DNA from: Candidatus Poribacteria bacterium
GTDB lineage: Bacteria > Poribacteria > WGA-4E > UBA9662
Direction of reading: 5' to 3'
DNA length: 18,668 nt
Assembly: GCA_002699335.1 (NCBI GenBank)
Contig: PACG01000104.1
Span: 1 to 18,668, forward strand
Shown: positions 16,412-18,668 of the stretch, piece after piece
How positions within the stretch are numbered: the stretch's first letter is position 1
Layout: every line of letters begins with the position of its first letter
Translations under genes and position numbers: made by a program
Notes under the pieces: generated by a model
Databases searched by the model: none
What the model was told of the DNA's origin: nothing
What the model saw: only the letters and a program-made list of their open reading frames with translations

Positions 16412-17233
16412 ATGGAGTCGGATTCTGGTTTCTTTGACAGGAATGTTTCATTTGGCGGAAAAAACGCCGTCGTCACCGGAGCTAGTCGAGGGATTGGGCG
16501 AGCCATTGCCCTTGAACTAGCCCAGCAGGGTTGCAATCTATTAATTAACTACAACAGTAATCGAGAAGCAGCAACCGAGGTTCAACAACAGATCCAGGCG
16601 ATGGGTAGACAGGCTGAAATTGTTCAGGCCGATGTCGGTAATTTAGCCGACCATCAGAAGTTAATCCAGGCGGCAACCGAACGGCTGGGATCGATTGAAA
16701 TTTTGATCAATAACGCCGGCATCACCAGAGTATCGGATATATTGGAAGAAACGACGGAAGATTACGATGCGGTAATGGACACTAATCTGAAAGGCCCACA
16801 CTTCCTCACGCAAAAGGTAGCCAACTACATGATCCAGCAGAAGATCAGAGGTGCGATTATCTTTACCCTTTCGATCTCTTCTCAAGCAGGTTCAGACAAT
16901 CGTGCCGCCTACTGCGTTTCCAAAGCCGGATTGGAGATGAGCATGCGAACTTTTGCCGGCCGGTTGGCCGAAGAAGGCATCAAGGTCAACGGTATCGAAG
17001 CCGGTGTTACCGATACTGACCTAGCTAGGGTGCGGATTCCAGACTACGTCGAAGCGGCAGAGAAAGGCTATATTATGATGTACCGTCCTGGTGAGCCGGA
17101 AGATGTGGCCAGGGCGACCATCGCTGCTTTGACCCTCTACGATACGGGAGTAATGATTCCCTGCGCGGGTGGGATTCGTACCCCACTGCTCAACTTACGG
17201 TCGATGGCCGCGTTGACAACCAATCAGGGTTAA
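16412..17233 (+). CDS. Short-chain dehydrogenase/reductase (FabG-like SDR)
   Basis: The 273-residue protein is a classical SDR that oxidises or reduces a hydroxyl/keto group with NAD(P). It has the cofactor motif TGASRGIG (22-29), Asp74-Val75 of the adenine pocket (QADVGN), NNAG (100-103), structural Asn125, and the catalytic Ser154, Tyr167 and Lys171 in a YCVSK motif. The C-terminal region GVMIPCAGGIRTP resembles the usual DGG segment. I start at ATG 16412 because GAGGGAG ends 3 bases before it and the Rossmann motif then begins at the normal distance; a frame open further upstream overlaps the DUF1593 gene and is implausible. The 13-base gap to DUF1593 implies one transcript. The flanking Gfo/Idh/MocA genes suggest a sugar-like substrate rather than fatty-acid synthesis. 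Confidence 0.92.
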   Translation: MESDSGFFDRNVSFGGKNAVVTGASRGIGRAIALELAQQGCNLLINYNSNREAATEVQQQIQAMGRQAEIVQADVGNLADHQKLIQAATERLGSIEILINNAGITRVSDILEETTEDYDAVMDTNLKGPHFLTQKVANYMIQQKIRGAIIFTLSISSQAGSDNRAAYCVSKAGLEMSMRTFAGRLAEEGIKVNGIEAGVTDTDLARVRIPDYVEAAEKGYIMMYRPGEPEDVARATIAALTLYDTGVMIPCAGGIRTPLLNLRSMAALTTNQG

Positions 17234-17253
17234 GTGAACTAATCATCAATAGC

Positions 17254-17290
17254 GGATGTACAGTGTACAAGTGGATGTAACTGTACATCC
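17254..17290. promoter_or_regulatory. Perfect 11-bp inverted repeat, candidate operator or attenuator
   Basis: GGATGTACAGT (17254-17264) and ACTGTACATCC (17280-17290) pair without mismatch across 15 bases. The unit is built from repeats: TGTACA occurs three times (17257, 17264, 17282) and GGATGTA twice on the plus strand (17254, 17273). It lies between the SDR stop and the AAGGAG ribosome binding site (17302-17307) of the next gene. No T-run follows, only CCCCCC (17289-17294), so a standard intrinsic terminator is unlikely. A dimeric regulator site or an mRNA hairpin controlling the last gene fits better. Confidence 0.6.
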
Positions 17291-17313
17291 CCCCTCACAG
17301 GAAGGAGTACAGG

Positions 17314-18312
17314 ATGCCAGATACAATTCGGGTTGCATTTATCGGTTGTGGTGGAAATTCACGGGGGCACGGTCGTAGTGTCTCCGCGATAGAAGGAACA
17401 GAAATCGTCGGCCTGGTGGATGTCAACCAGGTTGCAATTGACGCCTTTCAGGAGGCGGTTGACCTGGACAATCAGGTACCCACTTTTGCTGATCACCAGC
17501 AGATGTTAGCTGAAGTCAAACCGGATGCGGTGGTGATCAGCACACCCCATACACTGCATTTTAGTCAAATCATGGATTCACTGGAGGCCGGTTGCCACGT
17601 CCATACCGAGAAACCGATGGTCTGTACGGTGGATCATGCCAAGCAGGTAATAGCCAAGGTCGAAGAGGCAGGCAAACATCTGATGATCGGCTACCAGCGC
17701 CATCTTCAACCCGCTTATATGTACTGCCGCCAGGTAGTACAGAGCGGTGAACTGGGCAAAGCCAACTTCGTCACCGCACATCAGTGCCAAAACTGGTATC
17801 GAGGGCAGCAAGGGCGATGGCGAATCACGCAGGCACTGAGCGGTGGTGGGCAACTCAACGATTCCGGAAGTCATCTGATCGACATTTTGTTGTGGATTCT
17901 AGAGGCCAGTCCAAGTGAAGTCTATGCCATGATGGACTACAAGGATTGTGAGGTCGATATTTTGACGGCCATGACCATCAAGTTCGATACCGGAACGCTG
18001 TGCAATATTAGCGTAGTGGGACATGCAGTCGGTGGCATGTCTGAAGATTTTACCATCTGGTTGGAAGAGGGCACCCTTTTTGTTCGCCAGGGCAAGATCT
18101 ACAGGGAAGAACAGGGCACCGGTCGCGTCGAAGTTACGGCAGACGATCTACCAACTGGTGATAATAAGGACCGTGTTTTCATCGAGTTGATCCGAGGTAC
18201 CCGGACTGAAAATCCGATTGATTCCGCCAACGGTTTGCGGGTAATCCAACTGACCGAAGCGGCTTGGAAGTCGGCAGACCTGAATCGATCAGTACAGGTG
18301 GATCTTGGCTAG
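17314..18312 (+). CDS. Gfo/Idh/MocA family oxidoreductase (canonical)
   Basis: The 332-residue protein is a standard-length NAD(P)-dependent sugar-type dehydrogenase. Its N-terminus IRVAFIGCGGNSRGHG carries the GxGxxxxG cofactor loop. VVISTPHTLHF follows, then the signature EKPM (Glu99-Lys100-Pro101) with the catalytic Lys. GGGQLNDSGSHLIDILLW (from 177) holds the usual Asp183 and His187 of the active site. AAGGAG sits 6 bases before the ATG. The gene comes 80 bases after the SDR, with a perfect inverted repeat in between, so it may be regulated separately from the genes upstream. The substrate cannot be read from sequence; inositol, hexoses and keto-glycosides are typical for the family. Confidence 0.93.
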   Translation: MPDTIRVAFIGCGGNSRGHGRSVSAIEGTEIVGLVDVNQVAIDAFQEAVDLDNQVPTFADHQQMLAEVKPDAVVISTPHTLHFSQIMDSLEAGCHVHTEKPMVCTVDHAKQVIAKVEEAGKHLMIGYQRHLQPAYMYCRQVVQSGELGKANFVTAHQCQNWYRGQQGRWRITQALSGGGQLNDSGSHLIDILLWILEASPSEVYAMMDYKDCEVDILTAMTIKFDTGTLCNISVVGHAVGGMSEDFTIWLEEGTLFVRQGKIYREEQGTGRVEVTADDLPTGDNKDRVFIELIRGTRTENPIDSANGLRVIQLTEAAWKSADLNRSVQVDLG

Positions 18313-18368
18313 ATAAACCGTCCCGAGTTAGCACTCACAACCCCCCCTTTTATCCGATATGCTGTAGT

Positions 18369-18393
18369 GGCAAAAGCGGTACCGCTAATTGCC
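18369..18393. promoter_or_regulatory. Palindrome AGCGGTACCGCT with GGCAA/TTGCC outer arms
   Basis: The perfect 12-bp palindrome at 18375-18386 is nested in GGCAA (18369-18373) and TTGCC (18389-18393), with a single unpaired base. It could be a terminator stem for the oxidoreductase, without a T-run, or an operator for the next gene. Confidence 0.45.
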
Positions 18394-18431
18394 CAGACTT
18401 GAGTGCGTCCTCATGCAGGAATAACAGTGGC

Positions 18432-18456
18432 TATTACCGGCAGCGCTACCGTAATA
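18432..18456. promoter_or_regulatory. Imperfect palindrome around AGCGCT
   Basis: TATTAC (18432-18437) pairs with GTAATA (18451-18456), and CCGG with ACC, around the core AGCGCT (18442-18447), with one bulge. This is the second of three stems in the leader. Confidence 0.35.
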
Positions 18457-18463
18457 ACAAAAT

Positions 18464-18483
18464 AATGACACGGATGTGTCATT
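18464..18483. promoter_or_regulatory. 8-bp perfect stem with tetraloop in the leader
   Basis: AATGACAC (18464-18471) pairs with GTGTCATT (18476-18483) across GGAT. It ends 22 bases before the GGAGA ribosome binding site of the edge gene, so it could be an operator or leader hairpin. Confidence 0.45.
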
Positions 18484-18515
18484 GTAATGACCAACCATAC
18501 CCACCGGAGAACAAA

Positions 18516-18668
18516 ATGAGAAAAGTGGCATATTTATCCTTACTTTTAATACTGATAGCGCTAACGGCTATGGCCCAAGATAACAATAGCCCACCGTAAG
18601 TGACCAATGTAATGGCCTAATATGTAGGCTAGCGGGTGGAGATTAGCTATGACTTGCTGGACAGAGAT
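18516..18668 (+). pseudogene. Exported protein, 5' end, with three in-frame stops; runs off the window
   Basis: GGAGA lies 5 bases before ATG 18516. The first ~21 residues form a clear signal peptide: MRK, a long Leu/Ile core, then LTAMAQ with likely cleavage after Ala. The mature part begins QDNNSPP and hits TAA (18597-18599), yet the same frame continues VTNVMA, TAA (18618-18620), YVG, TAG (18630-18632), RVEISYDLLDRD to the window edge. This matches my memory of a poribacterial mature N-terminus of the form 'PPVVTNV-x-A-S-Q ... V-x-I-x-Y-D-L-x-D-x-D-G-D', so the frame looks genuine but nonsense-mutated, without a frameshift. Only a 27-residue peptide would be made. The remainder lies beyond the window, so its function is unknown. 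Confidence 0.6.

Noticed and set aside
18597..18632. Stop-codon reassignment as explanation for the three in-frame stops
   Set aside because: Intact genes in the same window end at TAA, TAG and TGA in the expected places, so all three act as stops here.
1..18668. CRISPR arrays, tRNA or rRNA genes, phage or toxin-antitoxin loci
   Set aside because: I looked for regularly spaced repeats, cloverleaf-like segments and typical small paired genes and saw none. Detection of tRNA by eye is limited.

Overview
The window most likely comes from a member of Candidatus Poribacteria or a close relative. The strongest marker is the large secreted Kelch protein at 7620-11525. It ends in an NYPNPFNPETWIPYQLA-type C-terminal domain, a form I know mainly from poribacterial exported proteins. 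The gene mix fits too: two Gfo/Idh/MocA oxidoreductases, a DUF1593-type protein, a GH32-like hydrolase, and a decayed DUF6785-type membrane protein. This assignment rests on recalled family patterns, not on a search.

Left part (1-2640) is a graveyard. A 426-bp IS-derived element (117-542) keeps perfect terminal inverted repeats but only the frameshifted C-terminal part of a DDE transposase. A 49-codon orphan frame (545-691) follows. Then comes a roughly 1.9-kb polytopic membrane protein gene (697-2640), broken by about eight frameshifts and one in-frame stop but still readable almost end to end.

The middle part (2902-11525) has three large intact genes. A GH32-like glycoside hydrolase with an N-terminal concanavalin-like domain lies on the minus strand. 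Divergent from it is an NtrB-like sensor histidine kinase with no response regulator beside it. After a 758-bp spacer comes a 1301-residue exported protein with a six-bladed Kelch propeller, Ig/Fn3-like modules and the poribacterial C-terminal domain.

The right part (11647-18312) is a same-strand run of six genes. The first two are a 97-residue small protein and a MutL/GlmL-type ASKHA ATPase, probably a reactivation factor for a cobalamin enzyme that is not encoded here. The next four look like a catabolic cassette: a divergent Gfo/Idh/MocA protein, a DUF1593 nucleoside-hydrolase-like protein, an SDR dehydrogenase and a canonical Gfo/Idh/MocA dehydrogenase. Together these suggest hydrolysis and redox processing of a glycoside or nucleoside-like substrate, which cannot be named from sequence. 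A perfect 11-bp inverted repeat lies just upstream of the last gene.

The right edge (18313-18668) holds three successive palindromes. They precede the start of another exported protein whose ribosome binding site and signal peptide are intact, but whose mature part has three in-frame stops in the first 40 codons. With the two decayed loci on the left, this makes three damaged protein loci in under 19 kb. That suggests gene decay in this lineage, unless the assembly is poor. The intact 1-4 kb frames between them argue against poor assembly.
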